From contig BTPG01000005.1 of assembly GCA_036245525.1 (NCBI GenBank), positions 114,074,466 to 114,138,465 on the forward strand: a stretch of DNA of 64,000 nucleotides, written 5' to 3'. Position numbers and translations under genes: made by a program. The DNA comes from Semisulcospira habei (lineage: Eukaryota; Mollusca; Gastropoda; Semisulcospiridae). Position 1 is the first letter of the stretch. Each line of letters opens with the position of its first letter. Below the pieces are notes generated by a model. It was not told where the DNA came from and searched no databases. It worked only from the letters and a program-made list of their open reading frames with translations. Of this stretch, positions 1 to 9,840 are shown one piece after another.

Positions 1-56
1 TGGTCGTAGTATGTCTGACAACTATGATAATGCTGGAGAAAAGCTCTAACATTTAA

Positions 57-128
57 CTCATTTGCGGCCAGCCGCATCCGGATGCGCGGCTTATGCCGCG
101 CATCCGGATGCGGCTGGCCGCGAATGAG
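57..128. mobile_element. P9 palindrome MITE, TTAA-flanked
   Basis: A 72-bp nearly perfect palindrome with arms CTCATTtGCGGCCAGCCG and a four-base loop. It is bounded by TTAA at 53-56 and 129-132, which fits a piggyBac-type target duplication. A copy of the same length lies at 30169-30240. It encodes nothing. Confidence 0.8.
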
Positions 129-170
129 TTAACGTCCTAACTAAAATGGACTATCCTGCTCTTCTCCACC

Positions 171-446
171 TCTGCATGCAGCAGGGTTCCAATTTGTTAC
201 GCACAAGGGGCTGTATATTAAACCTCTTTAACGTGCGTCTCTGCATGCAGCAGAGTTCCAATTTGTTACGCACAAGGGGCTGTATATTAAACCTCTTTAA
301 CGTGCGTCTCTGCATGCAGCAGGGTTCCAATTTGTTACGCACAAGGGGCTGTATATTAAACCTCTTTAACGTGCGTCTCTGCATGCAGCAGAGTTCCAAT
401 TTGTTACGCACAAGGGGCTGTATATTAAACCTCTTTAACGTGCGTC
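171..446. repeat. 69-bp tandem repeat, four copies (A-B-A-B)
   Basis: Four copies of a 69-bp unit start at 171, 240, 309 and 378. Copies 1 and 3 read GCAGGGTTCC, copies 2 and 4 GCAGAGTTCC, so the array looks like a 138-bp dimer that duplicated. 69 is a multiple of three and the unit has no stop in one frame of each strand, so both strands carry an open frame of about 100 codons. I read this as a by-product, not a gene. Confidence 0.9.
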
Positions 447-526
447 TACTCACAAAGTAAAATGCCGACGGGTTAGAAAGTCTTAATTACATGGAAGCAA
501 GACAAATGATAGATAACCCGTTTACA

Positions 527-629
527 TTTGCGTGAGTGAGCTTAGTCCTGCACCAGCCACTGGCTTAGCTATGAAGCACCTAGCTTAGTGGCTTGCGCAG
601 GCGTAAGCTCACTCATGCAACTGAGCCCC
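527..629. mobile_element. P4 palindrome
   Basis: Foldback element with terminal repeats GCGTGAGTGAGCTTAGTCC and its complement near 600-625, followed by TGCAACTGAGCCCC. The arms are diverged in the centre. No TTAA lies at the edges, so this family probably belongs to another transposon class than P1-P3 and P9. Confidence 0.65.
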
Positions 630-852
630 GTTGTACATCTGCGAATTTCAGGAACTTGAATCGAAGCTCGCGATGGCCGGACTGAGCAGATCGCGCCTTT
701 AACAAATCTGTGAGCTCAACTGTACCATATAGCTTTCAGCCGCGAGGTGCAAAACTCCAGGGTCAGCACAGTATACACAATACTGAGATGAAACTTCTTC
801 AGTGCGTACGGTCATGTTTGAGAAAATATCCACACATGCTAAAATGGGTTAA

Positions 853-1031
853 CCCTTTCCATCCTGATCTATTTTTGCATGAAATAAATTTGATTACGAT
901 AGTTAAAGGGTAGTGCCAAGCTATTCTGGCACCACCTTGGAGCCGAATGGTTGATCTATCTCCTCATCTGTATCGTAGCCTATATAGGACGTTAGGCAAT
1001 TTTAAAACTTTCAGCCTCAGGATATAACGGG
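853..1031. mobile_element. TTAA-bounded MITE with a decayed P3 core
   Basis: Bounded by TTAA at 849-852 and 1032-1035. The ends CCCTTTCCATCCTGA and, complemented, CCCGTTATATCCTGA are imperfect inverted repeats. The core has GTTAAAGGGTAGTGCC and GGCACCACC, remnants of the P3 hairpin. The element at 37271-37489 has a similar right end. Confidence 0.6.
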
Positions 1032-1045
1032 TTAAATTGTGTTAA

Positions 1046-1335
1046 CCCTTTGGCTGTCGCTAGCGCTTTTTGTTAACTCATTCAGCCCGGCGCACGTATT
1101 TCCCAAATTTTGGAGGCGTCATCTAACGACTATGCACCTCAGTTGCATGAGATGGGTCGACCATGATAATTCAAGGGCAGTGCCAGATTAGCTTGGCGCC
1201 TGTCAGCGCCAAGCTAATCCGGCACTGCCCTTGAATTATCATGGTCGACCCATCTCCTGCTGCAGTGCGTCAGGGCTGAATGAGTTAAAGTGATTTCTAC
1301 AGGAATCACCACGACAGCAAACGCTACCAATTGCC
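1046..1335. mobile_element. P2 palindrome split by a P3 element
   Basis: The left arm CCCTTTGGCTGTCGCTAGCG is at 1046-1072, after TTAA 1042-1045. The right half (AGTGATTTCTACAGGAATCA ... CGCTACCAA) resumes at 1289. Between them lies a complete P3 element with TTAA on both sides, so P3 inserted into P2. Confidence 0.7.
1077..1284. mobile_element. P3 MITE, TTAA-flanked, nested in P2
   Basis: A 208-bp element between TTAA 1073-1076 and 1285-1288. Terminal repeats are CTCATTCAGCCCgG and, complemented, CTCATTCAGCCCTG. It carries a near-perfect hairpin (ATGATAATTCAAGGGCAGTG ... complement) at about 1152-1254. Confidence 0.8.
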
Positions 1336-1591
1336 ATGACGATATATAACGACAGAAAGAAACGAGAGAGATCGGAAACAAAGATGAGCGAAAATGATTC
1401 CCAAGGCAAAAGCACACACAACCGGTGAAGTTTATCACTATTGGTCCAGTATCAGTCAAAAACGCAATATATGACGATCTGCACGCTTACTGCTACACCA
1501 CTTCAGTTTGTTGAAACTAAAATTAGCTAAACCTAGTTTTAATAAAATACACTTTCATTGAGTGACGTGACCCGACTTACACCAATGATAA

Positions 1592-1653
1592 TCCTTTGGC
1601 TGTCGGTAGCGTCTGTTGTCACACTTTTAAAGTCGCTACCGAATTACAAAGGG
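1592..1653. mobile_element. P2 palindrome broken by a SINE
   Basis: The left arm TCCTTTGGCTGTCGGTAGCG and the diverged right arm CGCTACCGAATTACAAAGGG. The SINE at 1654 entered at the outer edge of the right arm and duplicated AATTACAAAGGG. Confidence 0.65.
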
Positions 1654-2047
1654 TTTGATTGCTTGATTGTACGGCATTGCTTAACGTCCCGACAGCAACA
1701 AGGCTTTCTCATGACGTGCCTGCACTGCGTGTGAAATAAAACTAAACAGAATATTGATGAATGTATGTCGCCAGCCGGTTCAATACGTTAAATAAACCTA
1801 CGACATGGGGCCTAAATAAAGCTAAGATCATTTAGCAACACACATCCAATATCAAGAGCTACAGGCAGCGCAGACAGTTAGGGAGAGTTTAAAAAGGAAA
1901 ATACAGGTGAATGGACCAAGGGTAGACAGAAACACAGACCCCAGAATAGAAGGGAAAACCCACCCTGTGGGGCTGACCAGGGTGACCCTGGGAACTAAAA
2001 AGTAGTTAACCCCACCCAAGTCCCCCAAGGCAGACCCGGGTGGGGGA
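1654..2047 (-). mobile_element. 380-bp SINE-like retroposon, copy 1
   Basis: Flanked by a perfect 12-bp target duplication AATTACAAAGGG (1642-1653, 2048-2059). Read on the minus strand it begins CCCCCACCCGGGTCTGCC and ends ...GACGTTAAGCAATG...(CAAT)n, a tail shared in style with molluscan SINEs. All nine copies begin near the same base, so it is a discrete non-autonomous element, not random 5' truncations. I see no convincing tRNA boxes, so the head class is unknown. Confidence 0.85.
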
Positions 2048-2149
2048 AATTACAAAGGGCTAAAAGCAAATATTTTGCGGGTATGCGAGTCATTTTGGAC
2101 CAGTTTACGTTTCAAAATCAAAGACCGGCAGCTCAAGTTGGAACCTTAA

Positions 2150-2371
2150 TCCCTTCACTGCCACTGTACGTATCATATTGTGTTTCAGTCTGAAATCTGT
2201 CTTCATTCAACGACCAAAAGCCACAACCGTCCAAGGAACATGGATACATTTATACAAATTGGTCTCAGCAAGAGACATAGATTCTCATGAGCCCCCGCAA
2301 CTGCAGGGGCTCATGAGGATCTATGTCTCTTGCAGCTGGATCGTGTTCACTTTTTTACGACAGTCAAGTGG
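2150..2371. mobile_element. P1 carrier MITE, TTAA-flanked
   Basis: Bounded by TTAA at 2146-2149 and 2372-2375, with ends TCCCTTCACTGCC and, complemented, CCACTTGACTGTC. The internal P1 hairpin runs 2268-2333 (GCAAGAGACATAGATTCTC ... CTCTTGC). Confidence 0.7.
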
Positions 2372-2452
2372 TTAAAGCCCGGAAGTGAGCGGATCTGTCA
2401 TTGTCAAAACCACTGACGAGCACACGGCACCGATATACTGAAACGCTCCCTT

Positions 2453-2480
<28 letters not shown>
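2453..2480. repeat. C homopolymer, 28 bases
   Basis: Uninterrupted cytosine run. The G-rich strand could form a quadruplex. Length in the assembly is likely unreliable. Confidence 0.9.
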
Positions 2481-2483
<3 letters not shown>

Positions 2484-2925
2484 CTCACCTTGCTCAATTC
2501 TTCAATAACCTCAGGAGGCAGAATCCGCTGGGCAGCCGTGCGGGGACGGTTCCGCCCCAAGCACAAGTTAAAAGGCATGGTTAAGTGGTCGATCTGTCTA
2601 TCCACCACACAGTTCCCTGACCTCTCTAAAACATGTCTTCCTGGCAGAGATTATCAGGCATGGCTAGGTGGCCGAGTGATCTGTAACGGCACTCACAGTT
2701 TACTGAACGTTCGCCAAACTATCTTCTGCTCAAATCTTCACCACAGCACGGCTCGGTTTGGGACGGCATTCCATTTTGCAGCGACGTTTCCACTGTGAGC
2801 ACAAACAACACCGCTATAAACAAAACACCTCTACATTTCACTGAACTCAGTGCAGTTGGTTTTCGCACAATCATCCGATGACAGTCAGTGACGGATAGTC
2901 TTGCACACTGTATCATAGGAAGTAA

Positions 2926-3056
2926 ACCTTTGGCTGTCGGCTGCGCTTTCTGTCGAAGTGATGTCTGCAGGTGTCACCTCGATGAAAAGCGCTACCGACA
3001 TCAACAGCGCGTGGGAATCACATCGACGAAAACCCCTCTCGACATCCAAAGGGTTC
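2926..3056. mobile_element. P2 palindrome with a repeated arm (decayed)
   Basis: Left arm CCTTTGGCTGTCGGCTGCGC and a right end CATCCAAAGGGTTCA. Between them the right-arm motif appears twice (TGTCACCTCGATGAAAAGCG and AATCACATCGACGAAAAC), so one arm seems duplicated. Confidence 0.6.
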
Positions 3057-3184
3057 ATTGAAATTGCCAGAAAACATTTAACACACCTTTTAGCCTAAAC
3101 CTGTGATGATCTCACAAGCTACAGTTTTTAATGCATAAGAGCCAAGCTGCAGTATAAAACGCCTATGAAATGTCCGCACAATTT

Positions 3185-3497
3185 GGGAGTCCGAAATAGC
3201 TCAGGCGGTTAAACGTCGGAGCAGGAGAGCGAAGGGAATCGCCGGGTCGTGGGTTCGAATCCCGTCCCGGCCCCGGTAGCTGGACTCACAATCCAGGGGT
3301 AAAAAACGGATTTGTTCAATAGCATGTCCGTGGAAAGGTCCTGGTAAATCAAAGTGGCACAGTTGGAGTGCGCCTGAGTTGATCAGTGTTCAGGTCGTAC
3401 TCCATAGGCAATAGATTTCCCTGTCCCCCATAACCCGCCCGTCAGGGCCGTCCATGATCACCTCGGTGCTGTGGACGTTAAACCCGAACTAACCAAC
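3185..3497 (+). mobile_element. tRNA-derived SINE, complete
   Basis: A tRNA-like head with A box TAGCTCAGGCGG (3197-3208) and B box GGTTCGAATCC (3252-3262), a body of about 200 bp, and a tail GTGGACGTTAAACCCGAAC. The 11-bp duplication CCGCACAATTT flanks it (3174-3184, 3498-3508). Boxes A and B imply RNA polymerase III transcription of the family. It is a retroposon, not a tRNA gene. Confidence 0.88.
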
Positions 3498-3612
3498 CCG
3501 CACAATTTCCCGGCTGACAAAAACACTGAATTGCAGAGAAATACACCTAGGGATGTCGAAACTGCTTGTGAAAGCAGCAGGGAAGTCAGAATGCACACGT
3601 GAGCTGGGCATC

Positions 3613-3716
3613 GTTGCGTGAATGAGCTTAGTCCTGCGCCAGCCACTAAGGAAGGTGCTCCGCCGGAGCACCTTCCTTAGTGGCTGGCGCAGGACTAAAG
3701 CTCACGTATGCAAATG
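3613..3716. mobile_element. P4 palindrome, well preserved
   Basis: Arms GAATGAGCTTAGTCCTGCGC ... GGTGCTCCGC are almost perfectly mirrored at 3662-3707. The loop is essentially absent. Confidence 0.8.
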
Positions 3717-3816
3717 TGCCCTGGCCTGTAATGGACAACAGGTGTATGTGCCGATTCGGAAGATGTCAGGGTTCTTAACGTTCTAGCCGCGCATCACCTG
3801 ACTTGAAATTCTTTGA

Positions 3817-3993
3817 CCCTTTGGCTGTCGGTAGCGACTCCTGTCACGGTGACGTTTGTCAACATCTCTACACTGAGGTACTCAGTAAACCGGGTGAAAT
3901 TGTGTTAACCCACTGGACGTCGGTGGCGCCGCTTTACTGAACTCGAGATGATTCATGAATTACCTCGATCAAAAGAGCGATCGACAGTCAAAC
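3817..3993. mobile_element. Decayed P2 elements
   Basis: A left arm CCCTTTGGCTGTCGGTAGCG at 3817 has no good partner. A second degraded copy starts after TTAA at 3905 (CCCACTGGACGTCGGTGGCG) and ends near 3993 (GACAGTCAAACGGCCGGTTAA). Confidence 0.45.
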
Positions 3994-4466
3994 GGCCGGT
4001 TAACTTAATATGACAGAAGACGATGTGTTTATTATTTTCCCTGAATAAGCCAATACTGACAGCATTTCAAATTTGATTCAGTGAACCACAGACCAGCACA
4101 CAGGCCTGTTAAAACGACACAATCGTCAGCGCACAAAGCAATTCACTTGTCAGTGCGGATATAGTTGGCAATTCAGACAAGTCCCCGGCAATGAAAAACT
4201 CCTAACATTCAGTCACTCAATAACGAAAACTGCATTACTGTGTGCAGTAGGAAAGCCTTTTCGTTTTGTGACAGACTGCATTCGGTGAGGTCAGCCCACG
4301 TCTCCAGCAACACCAGGGATGTAAACACTGAGCAATGGTGAAACCTCCTACAGATCAAGCCATCGAGCCCAGTTCCACGCGGACCAAGCTTCTATTCCAA
4401 AATCTGGGAGTCAGACGGTCAACTTGAATTGATGAGTATGTACCAGTTCAGTTCGAGCGATAGTGC

Positions 4467-4558
4467 GACCATGATAGTTCAAGGGTAGTGTCTGATTAGC
4501 TTGGCGCCTGGACTGAAGGCGCCAAGCTAATCAGACACTACCCTTGAACTATCATGGG
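4467..4558. mobile_element. P3 hairpin
   Basis: Near-perfect arms ATGATAGTTCAAGGGTAGTG and complement around GGCGCC...GGCGCC. Both arms share the variant GTGTCTGATTAG / CTAATCAGACAC. Confidence 0.75.
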
Positions 4559-5129
4559 CTGCCATACCTCGCGTTACGCATCAACAACTGTCACGTTTGC
4601 CCGCCCGCTAAACTAGTGTCGTCACTGAGTTCGACTGAGTGACAGGATATAACAAAGAAGTAATTGCATGTTGCAGATAAAGCAGAAAGATATTGTGAAA
4701 ACAACTGCAATTAGTTAGTCGACTCGTACAAATTTCGGCGTTATCTTTGCACACAGCGTACGCCCTAGGTTAGACAACGAATTACTGAGACCATGTATTC
4801 CAGGAAAGAAGTACCCAACGGAGAAAGAAACACGCTTAGAAAAAACGGTACAACACAATTTATTAATATTTCGGGTAAATACCCTTTGTCAAAATAGACA
4901 AACAAACAGAGACATTAGCCGCTACTTATCTTCAGATGCAGAAGGAATGTGGCAACTGAAGGTGACGTAAAAAGAAAAAGAAAAGGAAAGGAAAGGAAGA
5001 ACAAAAGTAAAAATGACGTCAAAGAAAAAAATCGTAAGAGAAAGACTCCGAGAGAGACTAAACACGAGAGACAAGAGTGTGTGTAAGCGCGCGCAGGAGC
5101 GAGCAAAAGTAAATGCGCGTGTGTGAGGC

Positions 5130-5197
5130 CGGGGAGAGAGAGAGAGAGAGAGAGAGAGAAGAGAGACAGCGAGAGAGAAAGAGGGGGGGGGGGGGGA

Positions 5198-5252
<55 letters not shown>
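5130..5252. repeat. (GA)n microsatellite with a G run
   Basis: Two (GA)n tracts separated by GACAGC and a G run. The complementary strand has a spurious Ser/Leu-rich open frame. Confidence 0.9.
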
Positions 5253-5257
<5 letters not shown>

Positions 5258-5267
5258 CGGGGAGTAC

Positions 5268-5528
5268 CCTTGGGCACGAAGTAGGCTGAGTGTCTAATAC
5301 ACAAAGCCAGCTAAACACCAACCCGAAGGCAAACCTTATATCACCATCGAGTTGAGGACTACCTCGGGGAAAAACGGGAGGACCCCGGGAAAAAAACCCC
5401 AGCATTTAGCATGGTACACAACAAGGAATATCGATGAAACAAAGCAAATAATCAAATTCAGTAAGAGAATAATGGTATAAGAGGAGAGTAGGTAGTTGTG
5501 AAACCATCTTCAAGGGTAACTCAAAAAA
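5268..5528 (-). repeat. Dispersed repeat, inverted partner of 16044-16306
   Basis: About 260 bp that matches the reverse complement of 16044-16306 along its length (for example GGCACGAAGTAGGCTGAGTG against CACTCAGCCTACTTCGTGCC). Function unknown. In each copy one edge abuts simple sequence. Confidence 0.75.
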
Positions 5529-5630
5529 AAAAAAAAAAAAAAAAAAAAAAACGGTGTGGGGGGAGAGAAAGACAAAAGGGGCGGGGGAAGGGGAGGAGGA
5601 AAGGGAAGAGAGAGAGAGAAAGGGGGGGGG

Positions 5631-5689
<59 letters not shown>

Positions 5690-5713
5690 CAAAAAGGGAG
5701 GGGGGGGGGGGAG
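5523..5713. repeat. Purine tract: poly-A, (GA)n, G runs
   Basis: A29 followed by a mixed GA/G-rich purine strand including about 27 GA repeats at 5634-5688 and G12 runs. Three frames on each strand stay open, an artefact of composition. Confidence 0.9.
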
Positions 5714-6054
5714 GCAAACAAACAGAGCCACCAGCCCCACCCAACAGGCACCCTCCAGCCCACGGACGAACGCACAGGCACGCGAACAAGACGACCACAT
5801 ACAGCCCCAAGGGAATGCACATGATCGCCCCCCACACCCGCGCATAAATCCAAGGACCGGCGACCAAGCGCCCGACAGGGAAGGGCAAGGGATCCAACTT
5901 AACGTAAGGCCAGCGCTGAAAAAGTCCCCATGGGAGGCACAAAGTACATATCAATCAGCGCCAGCCGCACCTATCTGGTTAGTGAGTAGTCATACAGAAG
6001 CGACTCGGTAAGGTAAATGACAGTTAGCAGAAGACACAGGTAAGGTCCAAAAAG

Positions 6055-6276
6055 TTAATCTTTCATATTCATCCCGAGTGGCGCCACAGTGCCCAGTTTA
6101 TTAATCAAAAATTTTTCTCGGTCTTTCCTTTCCCAGACATTACTGGTTTGCATAAGCCAGAGGCCTTTAACACGAATGTCCGAGACGGAGTGATCGGCCT
6201 GGTTGAAATGTCGCCCGACCGGTCTATTTCTTTCTCCGTTGGGTACTTCTTTGCATTTCACACGCTTGGCAGTCAC
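6055..6276 (-). pseudogene. GIY-YIG endonuclease relic, Penelope-like type
   Basis: The minus-strand frame has the C-terminal half of a GIY-YIG domain as seen in Penelope-like retroelements: a PVGRHFNQADHSVSDIRVKG block, then LWLMQ, an ERK.REKFLINKLGT stretch and a PLGMNMKD end, stop at 6055. The N-terminal GIY...YIG motif is missing; homology ends near 6280, so the copy is truncated. No reverse transcriptase lies next to it. Short pieces of the same sequence recur at 4806-4870 (plus, EVPNGERN), 59523-59630 and 62600-62790. I am confident of the domain, less so of the element class. Confidence 0.7.
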
Positions 6277-6798
6277 CTTTTTGGTCTGGATTGATTATTC
6301 ATGTATTCCAGAACCTGTGTGTACACAATGACGCCGCACCGAGTCCACAACACGCAATCTTGACAGGGCCATGGTGACTCTGCCATCTTAATCACTCTGA
6401 TAATTGAAGTGACAGACTGATAACGTGCCTAATGTGGCGTACGGCGACAGTAAGATATCATGGCTTGGCACAGACGTGGGTCACAAAACGCGTTTTCACG
6501 ACTGACTATACAGGTATGTATCCGTGACCATTCTTTGATAGCGCACATAAGATAAGAGATATAATAATATTCTTACTCGGCAATTGAAAGTATCAGTTCA
6601 GCGGTTCGGTCAAGATAGTATATCTATGCTAGGAAAAGCCCAAACGAGCTCCACCTCACAGGCTCATCAGTCGCATGTAGTCCGGTTTCCCAGAGTGTTA
6701 TATTTAGTTGATACACATCGTGAAAACAAGTTGTTACTGCTCCCGGACTTGAGTATTATCTGCCGGACTCGTACAAATCCGCTCATAACCCAAGTTAA

Positions 6799-6856
6799 CC
6801 CGGCCTTTGGCTGTCGGTAGCGGTTTTTGACTAAAACCGTTACCGACAGCCTAAAG
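6799..6856. mobile_element. Short P2 palindrome
   Basis: Follows TTAA 6795-6798. Arms CCTTTGGCTGTCGGTAGCGG and complement meet at a TTTTTGACTAAAA centre, so the usual inner part of the arms is missing. The right edge reads GGTAAAC. Confidence 0.65.
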
Positions 6857-7183
6857 GTAAACTGGCGTGTGTCCTGGTGGAATTGTTATGAGTGTTATAC
6901 GCAATCCTCAGTGTTAGAATCTAATGCTCGGATAGGCTGACTGTGAACATTGCAAGCACACTGCTGAGTAACGATGTAACTGACGGACGGACACGGTGTT
7001 CAGTCGGTGCCTTCGTTTCAGACGACATTCGGTATACAGGGAACAACTATTTTAGTCAAACCGGCTCATGTCACACACTTGTGTATTCCGAATGATAAGG
7101 GTTAATGAGCAAAAGCTCCACAGGACAGCCGGCAAACCGTGCATGACTGTAAGCATCAGCTGAACATAATATAACGTGGTTAA

Positions 7184-7415
7184 CCTGTTCAGTGACGAGA
7201 AACTTTGCCCGGAACACCACCCAATGACTGCATGAGGTATAGATCCTCATGAGCCCCCGCAGTTGCGGGGGCTCACGAGGATCTATGCCTCTTCAGTGTT
7301 GACACCACTTTGCCGATGTTCCTGGGTGTGACACGGCCCCGCTATTGTTTTGTGGTGTGTGTTGAATTAAGGAAGATTGCAGAAACAGTCTAGTGGTCTG
7401 CTGGCACTGAACGGG
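7184..7415. mobile_element. P1 carrier MITE, TTAA-flanked
   Basis: TTAA 7180-7183 and 7416-7419. Ends CCTGTTCAGTGAC and, complemented, CCCGTTCAGTGCC. The hairpin lies at 7230-7294. The right TTAA is shared with the P3-type element that follows. Confidence 0.75.
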
Positions 7416-7419
7416 TTAA

Positions 7420-7520
7420 TCCACTCAGCCCTGACACACTACAACAAAACAAGGTCTGACCGTGACTGTTCAGAGGTGGTGCCGTAAGCTATTCGGACAC
7501 CACCCTTAAACTCCCTTTAG
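7420..7520. mobile_element. P3-type element, left part
   Basis: Starts directly after the shared TTAA with TCCACTCAGCCCTGACAC and has a small hairpin AGGTGGTGCC ... GGACACCACC at 7471-7505. I could not find its right end. Confidence 0.45.
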
Positions 7521-7850
7521 CGAATTGTTTATGGTGAACTGTTATGCAGTCTTCGGAGGTCATCTCTCACATTTGCGAGGAATTTCGACCTCGGCCAGGC
7601 TCATTGTGTTCATAGGTAAACTGAGACAGCCTGTAAAATGACCGTTGTCAACTGATTAGCGAACTCTCATAAGGTAAGACCGCCAGAAACAGGTAAGCGG
7701 CCGCGACGCCGGAATCACATGAGTTTCTCCCAGGTAAACCGACACGGCCGCGTAATTGCGAAGTCTTCACAAGTAAACAACACTTGCTTCGTCACCCGTC
7801 AACACATAGTACACATTTCCAACACAGCATCTCCCGACAGCGCCCGCAGA

Positions 7851-7985
7851 CAAAGACAACAGACCAAATACCTGACTGACTCAGTGACTTCCAAACAAAG
7901 ACAACAGACCAAATACCTGACTGATCAGTGACTTCCAAACAAAGACAACAGACCAAATACCTGACTGACTCAGTGACTTCCAAAC
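7851..7985. repeat. 45-bp tandem repeat, three copies
   Basis: Copies of CAAAGACAACAGACCAAATA... start at 7851, 7896 and 7940. The second has a one-base deletion, giving periods 45 and 44. Confidence 0.92.
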
Positions 7986-8117
7986 ACTGACTATGTGAAC
8001 GAAAACGCGGTGCTAACGAGTACAACTGAAGCTCACAGAAAAAAAGATCACAGGTAAATCCAGGAGGAGAACAATGGAAAATTTTAATCCATTGAACACT
8101 GTCACATTAGAGCATGA

Positions 8118-8226
8118 TAGATCGAGACATGGTAGTTCAAAGGTGTTGCAAGAATGCCTTGGCGCCTGGAGGCGCCAGGGCATCAGTTCCGCGGCTGGCA
8201 AAACCTTTGAACTACCATGCTCGATT
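8118..8226. mobile_element. P3 hairpin, insertion in one arm
   Basis: Outer arms ATGGTAGTTCAAAGGT and ACCTTTGAACTACCAT pair perfectly. The right arm has extra bases (AGTTCCGCGGCTGGCA) relative to the left. Confidence 0.65.
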
Positions 8227-8649
8227 AGTCTCCTACACTCGAGAACTGGCACACAGTTTTCCCGCGGCGACTGACAACACCTGAACTTAGGAATTTTGCG
8301 TTCAGCGCAAACCGGGTCAACAAGTGTCAAAGAGGGGAAAAAACACACAAAAAAACACAAAACACGTGTAGAGTGCCGCACGGAGAGTGGTAAGGTCAAA
8401 CGTATCCGATTAGCCAACACAATTCGGGCGCCGCTTTCGAGATAAACATGAACGCAAGTCAAACACCTCAGGACCGCGCACACACTGCGAGAGCGGCCTG
8501 CTCATACTGATCATACACAGCGTGAGTGAGGGAGAGCACAGCATTGGTTCCAAAGCCACTCTCTGCATGCAGCTATAACACTCAAACATACTCCAAGACT
8601 CAACCGCCCGAAGGCAACCTTTCTGTGAAGAGTGCAGGTGTAACTTTTG

Positions 8650-8716
8650 CGCTGGCGAGGGGGATAGATCCTCCTGATCCTCCCGCTGGGGGCTCACGAG
8701 GATCTATGCCTCTTGC
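8650..8716. mobile_element. P1 palindrome, damaged centre
   Basis: GGGGGATAGATCCTCCTGAT on the left and CACGAGGATCTATGCCTCTTGC on the right with a shortened loop region. Confidence 0.6.
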
Positions 8717-9025
8717 AGAGGATCGGTTTAAAGCCAGGGAGTGCCGGGCCAACATTGTTTGTAGCGCCAGCGTACCCCACCACCTAACACTGTGTAGGAA
8801 GTGGCCTTTCAGTGTTTATTCCTAGACACGGGTAGGCATCTCCTCAGCTAGTCCCATGCACAAGCACAGACACTCATGTCTCCCTTGCGACCATAGAGGC
8901 TCATGACAATATACGCCTCTTGCCCACGTTCCGTGCCCACCCCCACCCCTAAGGCAGGGATTATTTAATACATTGGTATTTAACCCCATCACTTCTGATA
9001 AAAAGTCAGTGAACTCGCTCTAACT

Positions 9026-9151
9026 GCAAGAGGCATAGATCCTCATGAGCCCCCGCAATTTGTATCCATGTTACTCGGACGGTTGTGGCTTGTGGCTTGC
9101 AAACGACTTAAGATTCAGAAACAAAAGATGCGTCCAGTGGCGGGAAAGGGG
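9026..9151. mobile_element. P1 carrier with only the left hairpin arm
   Basis: The left arm (GCAAGAGGCATAGATCCTCA ...) ends at CCCCCGCAATT and the right arm is absent. The carrier's right end CCAGTGGCGGGAAAGGGG is followed by TTAA 9152-9155. Confidence 0.6.
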
Positions 9152-9190
9152 TTAAGTAGATGAAAACCATCAGGTGCTCACGATCCCTCT

Positions 9191-9276
9191 GCAAGAGACA
9201 TAGATTCTCATGAGACCCTGCGGCCTGCTGCCTGTAGCCTGCTGCCGCAGGGTCTCATGAGAATGTATGTCTCTTG
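9191..9276. mobile_element. P1 palindrome with a long loop
   Basis: Arms GCAAGAGACATAGATTCTCA and complement pair almost perfectly around an unusually long loop containing three CCTGCTGCC-like repeats. Confidence 0.75.
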
Positions 9277-9344
9277 TCTTCCATCAATCACCCTGGCTCA
9301 CACTTACTCCTCAGCATGAGGAAGTCAATCGCGCGTTTAGGCCT

Positions 9345-9840
9345 GCCGATGGCTGGTATCCAAGGTATGTAGACAGGACTACGCCTGTGCACGTAGCGGA
9401 AATAAGGACTACGTCCGGTACGATCCACCAGGCTGCAATTTATGCTACGATCAAACAAAATGTAAGTTAATATTTATGTTTAGCATCCTCTAGATGCCAA
9501 AAGAATGGCGCATCTGTAGCTAGTTGCAGAGGTAAAAAATGTGGCCGCAAACTGTCATAATTTGATGAAATCGGCGAGATTTAAATGAGCAAAATTTGAT
9601 GGATCAAGTGTCCAATTCGTCAGGCCAGATTCTGCTGCTTAGTTGCGTCTACACTACACTAAATACACGTGTCAACAATTCTTGTGTGTTGTAAATATGA
9701 CAATAAGTGGTTAGGTTAGGGAATTTTAGTGTCCTTCGAACTGAAAAAGGTTATTTGATGTGTGGACTACGCTGTGCAAAAGACAATCTTGGTTGTTCAG
9801 AAATGGCCTACTGTGTGAAGGATTTGGGACTACACTGTGC
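9345..9840 (+). repeat. Dispersed repeat, inverted partner of 14125-14620
   Basis: Diverged but collinear with the reverse complement of 14125-14620. Shared landmarks are GTATGTAGACAGGACTA, GGCTGCAATTTATGCT, CACTACACTAAAT and GGGACTACACTGTGCA. Short GACTACG-like motifs recur. Class unknown. Confidence 0.65.

Noticed and set aside
146..460. Open frames of about 100 codons on both strands as a repeat protein
   Set aside because: The frames exist only because a 69-bp stop-free unit is repeated. Mirror frames on both strands and no upstream gene context.
2268..2333. P1 hairpins as transcription terminators or microRNA precursors
   Set aside because: About 45 dispersed copies with transposon-like carriers. 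Small RNA from them is possible but cannot be seen in sequence alone.
3188..3263. Functional tRNA gene
   Set aside because: A and B boxes are present but the spacing is long, the acceptor stem is not closed, and it is joined to a SINE body and tail with a target duplication.
4915..6011. Several long open frames around 5-6 kb
   Set aside because: They are translations of GA/TC and homopolymer tracts, rich in Leu-Ser or Arg-Glu. Similar artefacts occur at 18.7, 28.2 and 51.0 kb.
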